The notes beneath the pieces are model-generated. The model worked only from the letters and a program-made list of their open reading frames with translations. It did not search any database and was not told the DNA's origin. A program made the position numbers and the translations under genes. Shown piece after piece: positions 8,259-16,034 of a stretch of 64,000 nucleotides of DNA; within the stretch, counting starts at the first letter, position 1, and every line of letters starts with the position of its first letter. Origin of the DNA: Bacillus cereus (GTDB lineage Bacteria; Bacillota; Bacilli; Bacillales; Bacillaceae_G); the NCBI RefSeq assembly GCF_025917685.1, contig NZ_CP089518.1, forward strand, positions 186,001-250,000, written 5' to 3'.

Positions 8259-9062
8259 TTATTTCCCCCTAGCTTTTTTGTTTGTTGCTTCTACTGCTTT
8301 TTGAATTGCCTCTGAAAAATTATATTCATATAAAGCTTTGAGACCCTCAGCTGTGGAACCACCTGGTGTTGTTACTTGTTCGCGGAGGTTAGCTGGATCT
8401 TGCGTTTGTTCAAGCATAGAAGTAGAGCCGGAAATCATTTGAATGACAAGGTGTTTTGCGGTTGCTTCATCGACTCCATAACTTTTTGTTGCTTCAATTA
8501 AGCTTTCAGCAAAGTAATAAAGGAAAGCAGGTGCACTTCCAGTAACTGCGGTAAGCTGATGAACTTCCTCTTCAGTGCAAAGTTGCGAAGTACCAATGCC
8601 TCTTAAAAGCAGTTGCAGGGTTTCTTGATGCATCTCGTTTACTGATCGTCCCATTGTATATAAGGAGATAGACTTTCCGATTTCGGCAGCTGTATTTGGC
8701 ATAATCCAAGCAACAGGTGTCCCCCCGGGAAGTCTTTCTTCTAAATAAGATGGGCCAATGCCAGCGGCTACCGTTACGACAAGTTGATTCGATAGTAACG
8801 GAGATAATTCTGCTAATAATTCTTCATGTGCAGAAGGTGGCATTGCTAAAACAATCGTATCAACAGATGTAACATGCTGCTTCCAATCTGTTGTAGTAGA
8901 CACATTATATCGTGCTCGTAATTGTTCTAGCTTTTCTACGTTGCTTCGGTTAGAAACGATAATTTCTTCGATGTATTCTTTACTTGTTGTAAGTAGTCCA
9001 GCAAATATAGCTTCTGCCATACGACCGGCACCAATAAATAAAATTCGATGTTTATTAGGCAT
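8259..9062 (-). CDS. proC: Pyrroline-5-carboxylate reductase
   Basis: A 267-residue P5C reductase, catalysing the last step of proline synthesis (NADPH-dependent reduction of 1-pyrroline-5-carboxylate). The Rossmann motif GAGRMAEAIFAG lies at about residues 11-22, and the family signature AVTGSAPAFLYYFAESL and the TPGGSTAEGLKAL loop are in the C-terminal half. The start was taken at 9062 rather than 9110: AAAGGA lies upstream and the Rossmann fold begins there at the usual distance. Bacilli have several such paralogues (proG/H/I, comER); I cannot say which this is. It is followed by the aldo/keto reductase gene one base away. Confidence 0.9.
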   Translation of the reverse strand: MPNKHRILFIGAGRMAEAIFAGLLTTSKEYIEEIIVSNRSNVEKLEQLRARYNVSTTTDWKQHVTSVDTIVLAMPPSAHEELLAELSPLLSNQLVVTVAAGIGPSYLEERLPGGTPVAWIMPNTAAEIGKSISLYTMGRSVNEMHQETLQLLLRGIGTSQLCTEEEVHQLTAVTGSAPAFLYYFAESLIEATKSYGVDEATAKHLVIQMISGSTSMLEQTQDPANLREQVTTPGGSTAEGLKALYEYNFSEAIQKAVEATNKKARGK

Positions 9063-9227
9063 ATCCTTTATTCCTTTCTGATGAGAATATGTTATAAAAA
9101 ACGATACCATTTTTAAGAGAATTTTGTAAAAAGAAACGGCTTGTAGTGGAGAGAATACAATTGGAGGGAAGGAAGGCTATATAAAAAGGACTATGAAGAT
9201 TATTATATTTGAAAAATAATTATAATC

Positions 9228-9262
9228 AAAAATCCCTGAAGCATTTATGCTTCAGGGATTGA
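9228..9262 (-). terminator. Terminator of glcU
   Basis: AATCCCTGAAGCA-TTTA-TGCTTCAGGGATT is a perfect hairpin after the glcU stop region, with AAAAA on the plus-strand left side giving a T run on the minus strand. Confidence 0.85.
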
Positions 9263-9274
9263 TAAATTATAAGC

Positions 9275-10126
9275 TTATGCTTTCGTCATACCAAGCAATA
9301 CAGCGCCACCGATAATTAAAACACTACCTAGTGCAATAAAGATCAATTGACGTTTTGTTTTCTTTTCACCTAAGAATACGATTGCACCGAATGTTGAGAT
9401 AACGATTCCAGTTTGAGATAATGGGAAGCTTGTTGCTACTCCGACACGTGGTAATGAAAGAAGTAAGAATAAGTTTCCAGTTCCCCATAGTAAACCAGAT
9501 AAAGCATTACGGATTGCATATTTGTTAAATGGTTTATGTTTAGATGTCAGTACAACCGCACCAACAAACATACCAACTGCTTGTGGTAAAATAGCAGACC
9601 AACCATCGATATTATACCAACGAATAATAATTACATATACAAGGTAGCCGAAAGTAGAAACAATTAAAGTAAGAAGTCCTTTTTTCAATTGTCCTGGTGG
9701 CTGTGCATTTTCTTTGTCATCTAGTGATGTGAATACAACACCAACTACGATTAATAGGATTGCAATCGTTCCCAGAACAATCGTTGTTGTAGTAGTCCAC
9801 TCACGGAAAGCGATAACCCCAAAGATAGAAGTTGCAACAAGTTGCATACCAGTAGAAATCGTTACAGTAGTTGAAACACCTAGTTTTTCAACTGTTTTTA
9901 ATTGGTTTACTTGTCCTAAAGCCCAGAATAAACCTGAAATAAAACCAACAATCAAGACTGTCATTGTTAAAGCTGGTTGAGTAAATACATACATAATTGT
10001 TGCGAAGAATAGAGCACCGATTGTCATACCTACCGTTTGGCTGTATGCACCACCGCCCATTTTTACGCTTACTAATAAGATGTTTCCCCATGCGATTGCA
10101 GGAAGAAGCGCTAATAAAATGTCCAT
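9275..10126 (-). CDS. glcU: Glucose uptake protein GlcU
   Basis: A 283-residue integral membrane protein with about ten predicted helices, starting MDILLALLPAIAWGNILLVS. The sequence and length match the GRP/GlcU-RbsU sugar transporter family of Bacillus, which brings glucose in without phosphorylation (proton-coupled), usually for use with glucose dehydrogenase. No glucose dehydrogenase gene is adjacent in this window. The ribosome binding site is AAGGGAG. It is monocistronic with a terminator downstream. An inverted repeat at 10178-10220 lies in its upstream region and may be regulatory. Confidence 0.88.
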   Translation of the reverse strand: MDILLALLPAIAWGNILLVSVKMGGGAYSQTVGMTIGALFFATIMYVFTQPALTMTVLIVGFISGLFWALGQVNQLKTVEKLGVSTTVTISTGMQLVATSIFGVIAFREWTTTTTIVLGTIAILLIVVGVVFTSLDDKENAQPPGQLKKGLLTLIVSTFGYLVYVIIIRWYNIDGWSAILPQAVGMFVGAVVLTSKHKPFNKYAIRNALSGLLWGTGNLFLLLSLPRVGVATSFPLSQTGIVISTFGAIVFLGEKKTKRQLIFIALGSVLIIGGAVLLGMTKA

Positions 10127-10426
10127 TACAAGACTCCCTTCGGTTTTCTATACCAATATAATTACATATCGTTCTAACGATCGGTAATGCCCCACTAATA
10201 GAGTAGAAGATTACCGATCGCTAAAACAGGATGAAGAACTTACGATATAAATGCGTTTTCATTTCTTCATTTTTTGAAACACCTCCATATAATAACAGGA
10301 AATTGCCTATTTTAGAAAGTGAATTCAAATAAAATGTATATTTTAATAAAAGGTAAAATTCAGTTATTTCCCATCGGTATATTTTATTTCCTAAGAAATA
10401 AAGAAGCAGCTTCGAAAAAAGCTGCT
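10127..10426. promoter_or_regulatory. Upstream region of glcU with an 11-bp inverted repeat
   Basis: CGATCGGTAAT (10178-10188) pairs with ATTACCGATCG (10210-10220), separated by 21 nt, about 50-95 bases upstream of the glcU start. It could be an operator pair or a leader hairpin; no T tract follows, so a terminator is unlikely. The rest of the gap is AT-rich with no gene. Confidence 0.4.
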
Positions 10427-10428
10427 TT
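10395..10428 (-). terminator. Terminator of modAB
   Basis: AAGCAGCT / AGCTGCTT stem with an A/T-rich loop at the modB stop codon. It ends the operon without a modC gene. Confidence 0.7.
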
Positions 10429-11101
10429 AAGAGTTAGTAATTCTTTTATTAATAAGCTGAATACATAGCAGAAATAGAAGTGACATACTAATAGTGATAA
10501 CTACAAGTGTCCAGGCGAGTTGCATATTACTTGCATCAATCGCCATATAAATTGCAGTTGGGATAGTCTGTGTTTTACCAGGAATGTTCCCAGCAAACAT
10601 GAGTGTAGCACCAAACTCACCGAGCGCACGAACAAAGCTCAAAATCATTCCGCTTAGTAAGGAAGGAAATGCAAGCGGGAGTGTCACGTGTAGAAAAACT
10701 TGATATTCACTGGCACCAAGGTCACGAGCACTTTCTTCAATTTGTACATTCGCAATAGAAAATCCTGTTTTTGCTGATTGGTACATAAGCGGAAATGCAA
10801 CGACTGTAGAAGCAATGATCGCAGCAGTAGATGTGAACATAATGGACTGCTGAAACAATGATTCTATCCACATTCCAATGGGACTATTATTTCCAAAAAT
10901 GATAATGAGAAAAAAGCCAATTACAGTTGGCGGAAGTACCATTGGTAATAAGAAAATAGTTTCTAATATTACTTTATATCTCCATGAGGAGCGTGCTAGC
11001 GCTCGCCCGATAATCGTCCCTAAAATTGTAACGATAATGGTGGCGTATGCAGCTACTCGTAAAGATAGAAAGATCGGTGACACAATAGCATCAAAGCTCA
11101 T
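10427..11101 (-). CDS. modB: Molybdate ABC transporter permease ModB
   Basis: A 224-residue permease with five to six membrane helices and the cytoplasmic EAA loop of ModB/CysW-type transporters (EESARDLGASEYQVFLHVTLPLAFPSLLSG, shown here to describe the EAA-G signature at about residues 120-150), followed by the RALGEFGATLMFAGNIPGKT segment characteristic of molybdate permeases. It moves molybdate delivered by ModA. The gene starts 5 bp after modA and ends at a terminator: no modC ATPase gene follows, so the ATPase must come from elsewhere. Confidence 0.93.
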   Translation of the reverse strand: MSFDAIVSPIFLSLRVAAYATIIVTILGTIIGRALARSSWRYKVILETIFLLPMVLPPTVIGFFLIIIFGNNSPIGMWIESLFQQSIMFTSTAAIIASTVVAFPLMYQSAKTGFSIANVQIEESARDLGASEYQVFLHVTLPLAFPSLLSGMILSFVRALGEFGATLMFAGNIPGKTQTIPTAIYMAIDASNMQLAWTLVVITISMSLLFLLCIQLINKRITNS

Positions 11102-11106
11102 GGCAA

Positions 11107-11913
11107 TTATGATAGGACTGTAAATCCATATTTTTTAAAGATAGATTGTGCATCTTTTGACTGCAAATACTCATAAAATGAAGTCGCCTCTTTCTTGTGC
11201 TTAGATTCTTTTATAACACCTAAAGGATAGTGAATTGGCTCATGAGAAGTAGCTGCTGCTGTCTCACCAATCTTTACTTTGTCTGAAATAAGAGCATCTG
11301 TTTTGTATACGATACCGGCATCGACATTGCCTGTCTCTACATATGTTAACACTTGGCGAACGTCTTTTGTAAACACGACTTTATTTTGAATGTCATTCCA
11401 AAGATTTTCATGTGTGAGAGAAGCCTTTGCATATTTTCCCGCAGGTACGGATTCAGGTGTACCAAGTGCGATTTTCTTTATTTTTTCATCTTTTAAATCT
11501 TGGAATTTTGCAAGAGAACTATCTTTTGGGACAACTAGAACTAGTTCATTTCCAAGAAGATTTTTCCCTTCTTTTTCATCAATGAATCCTTTTTTAACAA
11601 GAGTTTGGAATTTATCTTCTGCTGCAGAGAAGAATAAATCAGCAGGCGCGCCTTGTTCAATTTGTTGTTGAAGTGCACCAGAAGCACCGAAGTTAAAAGA
11701 AAGTTGAATAGTTGGTTCTTTCTCTTTATATTGCTTTTCAATTTCTTTTAATGCATCTTGTAAGCTAGCGGCAGCTGATACAGTCAGTTCGACTGTTTTT
11801 CCCTCTTTAGCAGCTGACTTTTCTTTCTTTTCCACGCTTGTACAAGCAGCACTAAATATAAGAAGGAAAGAAAGTATAAGTGCCCCAATAGATCGGAATG
11901 TGAATTTGTTCAT
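11107..11913 (-). CDS. modA: Molybdate-binding lipoprotein ModA
   Basis: A 268-residue periplasmic-binding-type lipoprotein. The signal peptide ends in FSAAC, with the lipid-modified Cys at 24, then the ModA signatures VSAAASLQDALKEIEKQY, FNFGASGALQQQIEQGAPAD and ALGTPESVPAGKYAK. It captures molybdate (or tungstate) outside the cell for ModB. The gene is first in a modAB operon and diverges from a one-component regulator gene (12075-12995). The 90-bp gap between them contains four 10-bp repeats that look like its operator. Confidence 0.94.
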   Translation of the reverse strand: MNKFTFRSIGALILSFLLIFSAACTSVEKKEKSAAKEGKTVELTVSAAASLQDALKEIEKQYKEKEPTIQLSFNFGASGALQQQIEQGAPADLFFSAAEDKFQTLVKKGFIDEKEGKNLLGNELVLVVPKDSSLAKFQDLKDEKIKKIALGTPESVPAGKYAKASLTHENLWNDIQNKVVFTKDVRQVLTYVETGNVDAGIVYKTDALISDKVKIGETAAATSHEPIHYPLGVIKESKHKKEATSFYEYLQSKDAQSIFKKYGFTVLS

Positions 11914-11944
11914 AAAAAAATCCCCTTTCGTTTTGACATATTCA

Positions 11945-11984
11945 ATTATAACTAATTATAACTAAATATAACTAGTTATAATTA
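11945..11984. promoter_or_regulatory. Four 10-bp helical-phase repeats between modA and its divergent regulator
   Basis: Four consecutive decamers: ATTATAACTA, ATTATAACTA, AATATAACTA, GTTATAATTA. The last two together form the perfect 14-bp palindrome TATAACTAGTTATA (11967-11980). Repeats at one per helical turn in a divergent promoter gap suggest the operator of the HTH regulator encoded at 12075. The half-sites resemble the TATAAC boxes of ModE-regulated promoters (inference). Confidence 0.65.
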
Positions 11985-12074
11985 AATGTAATTTGAACGA
12001 TATGGTTGTTTTTAAAAAATAGGAGAAATATTCTTTTCTTTGTTACAATGAAGGAAGAAAGTGAGGAATCGTCT

Positions 12075-12995
12075 ATGGATCATCATTCCTACACAACGGA
12101 AGAAGTAGCGAAGCGATTAAAAGTATCAAAATTAACTGTATACGACTTAATTAAAAAAGGAGAACTTCCTTCTTATAGAGTTGGTAGACAGATGCGCATT
12201 GATGCAGCGGATTTAGAACAATATATAAAGCAAATGAAAACAGGAAAGATACAAGTTACTTCTGTAAAGAATGACGATAGTAGTATCTTGAATACATGCA
12301 TTATTAGCGGGCAAGAACTAACGTTAGATATGCTGGCAAAACGTATAGAAAATCGATTGCCAAATTCTAATGTATTAAGAGCGTATCAAGGTAGTTTAAC
12401 GAGTTTAGTGAAGATGTATCAAGGAGAAGGAAGTGTAGTTAGTTTACACTTATTTGATGGTGAAACGGGTACATATAATGTTCCTTACGTAAAACGTATT
12501 TTAGTCGGACAACCATGTATTATGATTAATTTATTATCAAGGAATGTTGGGTTTTATGTGCAAAAAGAGAATCCAAAAAATATAAAAACATGGGCTGATT
12601 TATCTCAGTCATCTATACGATTTATAAATCGAGAAAAGGGTTCTGGTATTAGGGTATTAGTGGATGAGCAATTGCGAATTCAAAAAATAAATAAAGAAGA
12701 TATTAGCGGGTATGAATGGGAAGAATCGAATCACCTTGGTGTTGCCTCGCAAGTTGCGAATGGAAAAGCTGATGTTGGGGTAGGATCAGAAAAGTTTTCA
12801 CAAATTGTGAACGTAGACTTTATTCCAATCATGAAAGAGCAGTATGATTTAGTGATTTTGAAGAATAAAGAAAATGAAGAGCTGATCGAGGTCATGAAAG
12901 ACATTCTGCGATCGGAAGAATTTCATGATGAATTAAAAGCGATTGGCGGATACGATATGACGAAAACAGGTCAAATTATATATGAAACAAACTAA
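12075..12995 (+). CDS. One-component regulator: excisionase-type HTH plus periplasmic-binding-like domain
   Basis: A 306-residue protein with an N-terminal MerR/excisionase-type DNA-binding domain at about residues 5-50 (YTTEEVAKRLKVSKLTVYDLIKKG, then SYRVGRQMRI) and a C-terminal PBP-like domain (residues about 95-290, with TWADLSQSSIRFINREKGSG and SQVANGKADVGVGSE). This architecture belongs to ModE-like regulators of molybdate transport in Firmicutes and other bacteria, in which the PBP-like domain binds the ligand. It diverges from modAB. I started at ATG 12075, preceded by GTGAGGA, instead of longer forms that begin with TTG or lack a ribosome binding site. Molybdate as ligand is inference. 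Confidence 0.85.
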   Translation: MDHHSYTTEEVAKRLKVSKLTVYDLIKKGELPSYRVGRQMRIDAADLEQYIKQMKTGKIQVTSVKNDDSSILNTCIISGQELTLDMLAKRIENRLPNSNVLRAYQGSLTSLVKMYQGEGSVVSLHLFDGETGTYNVPYVKRILVGQPCIMINLLSRNVGFYVQKENPKNIKTWADLSQSSIRFINREKGSGIRVLVDEQLRIQKINKEDISGYEWEESNHLGVASQVANGKADVGVGSEKFSQIVNVDFIPIMKEQYDLVILKNKENEELIEVMKDILRSEEFHDELKAIGGYDMTKTGQIIYETN

Positions 12996-13030
12996 AAAGC
13001 TGCTTGTCTATAAGACGAGCAGCCTTTTCT
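12996..13030 (+). terminator. Terminator after the mod regulator
   Basis: AAGCTGCTTGTC-TATAA-GACGAGCAGCCTTTTCT: a stem with one G-T pair and a T-rich tail right after the stop codon. Confidence 0.75.
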
Positions 13031-13060
13031 ATATATAAAGGGGTTTGGGGAAACGAATTG

Positions 13061-13162
13061 TTAAACAAGACTTTGAGCAAGTATGTAAATGAAAGCTGTA
13101 AGAAGAGCTGCTCCACTTGCAAGTCCGATAAAGTCTGATTTGTTAAATGTAATGATGTTCAT
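13061..13162 (-). CDS. Tiny hydrophobic peptide, GLASG family (copy 1)
   Basis: A 33-residue peptide, MNIITFNKSDFIGLASGAAL at its start, with a hydrophobic C-terminal helix and no cleavable leader. ATG 13162 is preceded by AAGGAGAG. It aligns with the peptides at 15603-15698 and 16713-16808 (TFNK-DF-GLASG-LLT-FIY) and, more distantly, with the five peptides at 42919-43644 (TK-DFLG-ASG-VLTA-I). The GxxxG motif (GLASG) is a helix-packing motif also found in two-peptide bacteriocins. It lies second in a two-gene unit behind the 13175-13276 gene and the box promoter at 13349-13388. Function unknown. Confidence 0.8.
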   Translation of the reverse strand: MNIITFNKSDFIGLASGAALLTAFIYILAQSLV

Positions 13163-13174
13163 AATAATCTCTCC

Positions 13175-13276
13175 TTATTTGTTTAATGTAGTTGCAACTG
13201 CTTTTGCATCGATAAGTGCGGATAGCACCATGCTCATTGTATTTAAAAATTTGTTTGATTTCATTTTGTTCATCAT
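13175..13276 (-). CDS. Tiny amphipathic peptide, DAKAV family (copy 1)
   Basis: A 33-residue peptide beginning MMNKMKSNKFLNT and ending with the shared motif SALIDAKAVATTLNK. It has no signal peptide; it looks like one amphipathic, slightly basic helix. A strong ribosome binding site (AAAAGGAGCGG) precedes ATGATG. Near-identical copies are at 15711-15812 and 16821-16922, and shorter relatives at 25473-25644. It is the first gene behind the conserved box promoter and is followed 12 bp later by the GLASG peptide. Function unknown; a modulin-like or bacteriocin role is speculation. Confidence 0.8.
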   Translation of the reverse strand: MMNKMKSNKFLNTMSMVLSALIDAKAVATTLNK

Positions 13277-13323
13277 GCGTATCCGCTCCTTTTCGAATTG
13301 TTGTTGCCCTGCTTTATGTCTTA

Positions 13324-13388
13324 ATTATATGAAATATGGACGCCTGCAACTATCGAATTAGCTTACGGGAGGATTACACTTTTGTAAG
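13324..13388 (-). promoter_or_regulatory. Conserved box promoter E1
   Basis: Minus strand: CTTACA-AAAG-TGTAAT-CCTCC-CGTAAG, then CTAATTCGATAGT (element 13349-13388), 19 nt, and TATAAT (13324-13329). It drives the two tiny genes at 13061-13276. The element recurs at six other places in the window with the same internal spacing. Confidence 0.85.
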
Positions 13389-13421
13389 AAAAAAAGACAT
13401 TCGTGTAAGAATGTCCTTTAA
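13387..13421 (-). terminator. Terminator of the LysR gene
   Basis: AAAGGACATTC-TTACAC-GAATGTCTTTTTTT on the minus strand: a stem immediately at the stop codon with a T run. Its distal part abuts the box element E1. Confidence 0.75.
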
Positions 13422-14284
13422 AGCATATTGATATGATGATGCTCTTCAATTGTTTTTAAAAAGCTACGCATTGAATTCGTCATATAGCTATCTTTACGGC
13501 GTATGAAAACCGTTGAAATACTACCATATTTTTCAGGGATTGCATGACAATGTACCTTACCAGCTTTAGAAAGGTGGTGGACAGCAGACTGTGGTACGAG
13601 TGTAATTCCAAGGCCAAGTGCAACACTGTTTAATATTGTCTCTAATATATTAAATTCCATAATTCTCTTTGGCAGCAAACCTTCATCTTTCAGCCAACGT
13701 TCTAGCTTGGAACGGTATCCACATCCTTGATTAAAAACGAGTAGGGGCGTCGTAGTGAATTCTTCTATATGAAAAGCTTTATTTTGTGTAACAAGCATTA
13801 ATTTTTCGGTACTAACATCGTATTGTTCAATTAATGGATGTTTAATAGGACCTGATATAAATGCACCATCTAATTGGTGATCGATTACTTCTCTAATAAG
13901 TTCTTCTGTTAGACCAGCTTGTAGTGATAGATCGACATTTGGATAGCTCTTATAGTAAGAAGACAAAATGGTAGGTAATGTGCTTACTGTTTCGACTGTA
14001 CCAATTTTTAATATACCAGATGGTGTTTCGCTATCTAAAAACACTTGTTTTAGCTCTTCAACATCTTGCAAAATTTTATGAACATAAACGAGCATTTTTC
14101 TACCTTCAGCTGTTAAAGTCATGCCTCGTTTATGACGGTAAAAGAGCGGTGTTTTCAGCTCGTTTTCTAATTGTTTAATACGTGCGGTTACATTTGATTG
14201 TACGTAATTTAATTCCTTTGCTGCGCCGCTTACACTACCACGGTCGGCAACGCTTTGGAAGATTTGTAAGTCTCGTAATTCCAT
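13418..14284 (-). CDS. LysR family transcriptional regulator
   Basis: A 288-residue LysR-type regulator. The winged HTH occupies residues 1-60 ([40 protein letters not shown]), followed by the substrate-binding effector domain. It ends in the usual helical tail. The start at 14284 has AAGGAGGAG upstream and matches the family's N terminus; the longer frame adds ten residues without support. It diverges from an EamA transporter gene, so it probably controls that gene in response to a small molecule. The effector is unknown. Confidence 0.9.
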   Translation of the reverse strand: MELRDLQIFQSVADRGSVSGAAKELNYVQSNVTARIKQLENELKTPLFYRHKRGMTLTAEGRKMLVYVHKILQDVEELKQVFLDSETPSGILKIGTVETVSTLPTILSSYYKSYPNVDLSLQAGLTEELIREVIDHQLDGAFISGPIKHPLIEQYDVSTEKLMLVTQNKAFHIEEFTTTPLLVFNQGCGYRSKLERWLKDEGLLPKRIMEFNILETILNSVALGLGITLVPQSAVHHLSKAGKVHCHAIPEKYGSISTVFIRRKDSYMTNSMRSFLKTIEEHHHINML

Positions 14285-14411
14285 TTTATGCTCCTCCTTG
14301 ATGTTAACTATCATTATAAATGATAGTTAACATCATTTTGAATCATTTTACGTGATATATTTTTTCTTTTACAATTCTCTTTGTGCAAATAGAAAGAAGT
14401 GGGGGATTACG

Positions 14412-15380
14412 GTGAGAAGAAGTCAAATGATAATAGGTGCGTTCGCATGTTTAATTGCAAGTATGTCATGGGGAGCAATGTTTCCTGTTGCTGATCATGC
14501 ACTAGAATACATAGATCCATTTTATTTTTCACTTATTCGCTATGGGGCGGTAGCAATAGTGCTGATGGTATTATTGTTAATGAAAGAAGGACAGAAAGCA
14601 TTTCGTTTAGAAGGAAGAGGAAAGTTACTCGTCTTTTTTGGAACGATGGCGTTTACCGTATATAATGTATTAATTTTTCTAGGGCAAATGTTAATGGGGA
14701 AATCAGGTGTAATGGTAGCTTCTATTATGGAGGCACTGATGCCGATGATTTCCATTTGTATTCTATGGGGATATAAACATATAAAACCGAAAAAGTATAT
14801 GATAACGAGCATGATTATCGCTTTTGTAGGAGCTATATTTGTTATTACAAAAGGTGACATGAGTTTCTTTTTAACATTGAAAGATAACATGTTTTCACTA
14901 GCATTTATATTTGTTGGTGTTGTAGGCTGGGTTATTTATACGATGGGTGGTCAAACATGTAGCGATTGGTCAACATTACGTTATTCTACGTTGACATGTG
15001 TATTTGGTACAACTGTCACGGGGATTATAACGGTAATCATTACGGCGCTTGGATATGTATCAATTCCGAGTATGGAAACGATCTCTATTGTGAAGTATGA
15101 CTTGTTATTTATGATGACATTACCAGGTATCGTAGCACTACTTGCTTGGAACTACGGCGTGAAAATCTTATCATCAATTAATGGTATTTTATTTATTAAC
15201 TTTGTGCCAATTACTACTTTAGTTATTATGATGATGCAAGGGTATAAAATAACAATATTTGATATTGTAGGAACATTATTTGTTATTGCAGCGCTTATTC
15301 GTAATAATGTTTGTCAGAGAAAAGAAGAAAATATAAATAAACAAGTTTTACAAGAAAAGCAATTGCGCCAAGCTGTTTAA
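14412..15380 (+). CDS. EamA/DMT superfamily transporter
   Basis: A 322-residue membrane protein with ten predicted helices in two EamA repeats (first near residues 8-140, second from about 160-295). Members of this drug/metabolite transporter family export amino acids, nucleosides or drugs. The GTG start at 14412 follows GTGGGGGA. The gene diverges from a LysR regulator, a common arrangement for regulated metabolite export. The C terminus is hydrophilic (Arg/Lys/Glu/Gln-rich). Substrate unknown. Confidence 0.85.
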   Translation: MRRSQMIIGAFACLIASMSWGAMFPVADHALEYIDPFYFSLIRYGAVAIVLMVLLLMKEGQKAFRLEGRGKLLVFFGTMAFTVYNVLIFLGQMLMGKSGVMVASIMEALMPMISICILWGYKHIKPKKYMITSMIIAFVGAIFVITKGDMSFFLTLKDNMFSLAFIFVGVVGWVIYTMGGQTCSDWSTLRYSTLTCVFGTTVTGIITVIITALGYVSIPSMETISIVKYDLLFMMTLPGIVALLAWNYGVKILSSINGILFINFVPITTLVIMMMQGYKITIFDIVGTLFVIAALIRNNVCQRKEENINKQVLQEKQLRQAV

Positions 15381-15401
15381 TAGGCAACTGGAGGATTTTA
15401 T

Positions 15402-15542
15402 ATGTTAGAAAGTTTATTGTTTTTCTTTGCTGCTGGAGTTGCCTGCGAGCTTGCAGCGATTAATCGAAATGGTCGTAAGAATATAAAACAACAAGCTGAA
15501 CTGATACAGCTTTTAAAAGAATTGAAGGAAAGAAAAAATTAA
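15402..15542 (+). CDS. Small membrane protein of unknown function
   Basis: A 46-codon gene starting MLESLLFFFAAGVACELAAI with one hydrophobic helix followed by a basic, Gln/Glu/Lys-rich helical tail. The ribosome binding site is GGAGG (15390s). It starts 21 bp after the EamA transporter stop, so the two are probably co-transcribed, and it ends at the terminator at 15541-15574. I do not recognise the family. It may be an accessory peptide of the transporter (inference). Confidence 0.65.
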   Translation: MLESLLFFFAAGVACELAAINRNGRKNIKQQAELIQLLKELKERKN

Positions 15543-15574
15543 AAAGACGACCGGGCATAGACGGTCGTCTTTTT
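15541..15574. terminator. Terminator shared between the small membrane gene and tiny-peptide cassette 2
   Basis: AAAAAGACGACCG / CGGTCGTCTTTTT stem with T and A tracts on both sides, so it works in both directions. An almost identical hairpin recurs at 16642-16673. Confidence 0.9.
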
Positions 15575-15602
15575 CTATATAAAGGGGAAAGGGGACACAA
15601 AG

Positions 15603-15698
15603 TTATACAAGCGTTGCGGCGTAAATAAAAGTAGTAAGAAGAATTGAGCCGCTAGCTAGTCCTAAAAAATCTAATTTGTTAAAAGTGATGTTATTCAT
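15603..15698 (-). CDS. Tiny hydrophobic peptide, GLASG family (copy 2)
   Basis: A 31-residue peptide, MNNITFNKLDFLGLASGSIL at its start and a hydrophobic tail ending AATLV. The ribosome binding site is TAAGGAGAA. It differs from copy 3 (16713-16808) at few positions and keeps the GxxxG motif. It is second in the two-gene unit behind 15711-15812 and lies upstream of the terminator at 15541-15574. Function unknown. Confidence 0.8.
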   Translation of the reverse strand: MNNITFNKLDFLGLASGSILLTTFIYAATLV

Positions 15699-15710
15699 AA
15701 TACATTCTCC

Positions 15711-15812
15711 TTATTTGTTTAATGTAGAAGCAACAGCTTTTGCATCGATAAGAGCGGAAAATACCATGCCCATTGTATTTAAGAAATTGTTTGATTTCAT
15801 TTTGTTCATCAT
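15711..15812 (-). CDS. Tiny amphipathic peptide, DAKAV family (copy 2)
   Basis: A 33-residue peptide beginning MMNKMKSNNFLNTMGMVF and ending SALIDAKAVASTLNK, near-identical to the copies at 13175 and 16821. ATGATG is preceded by AAAAGGAGCGG. First gene after box promoter E2. Predicted as a single amphipathic helix without leader. Function unknown. Confidence 0.8.
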   Translation of the reverse strand: MMNKMKSNNFLNTMGMVFSALIDAKAVASTLNK

Positions 15813-15857
15813 ATAGATCCGCTCCTTTTCAAATGGTTGTTGTTTCTTTCTGACTTA

Positions 15858-15922
15858 ATTGTATGAAAAATTATAAGAAGTAACTATCGAATTAGCTTAC
15901 AAGAAAATTACACTTTTGTAAG
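15858..15922 (-). promoter_or_regulatory. Conserved box promoter E2
   Basis: Minus strand: CTTACA-AAAG-TGTAAT-TTTCT-TGTAAG, CTAATTCGATAGT (15883-15922), 19 nt, TACAAT (15858-15863). There is no good -35 hexamer, so transcription probably needs an activator bound at the element. Confidence 0.85.
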
Positions 15923-16034
15923 AATTGAAATTTAACAATAAATACTTATTTTTATTACCAACTCCTAAAACTTAGTGTTATAATCGTTGTAAGAAAATCA
16001 TTATACTTCGGATATTCAGAAAGGAACGAAACAA

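Noticed and set aside
13089..13361. Plus-strand frame of 90 codons over tiny cassette 1 (also 16735-16965)
   Set aside because: The minus strand has two good ribosome binding sites, conserved peptides and a box promoter; the plus frame has none and is not kept in cassette 2.
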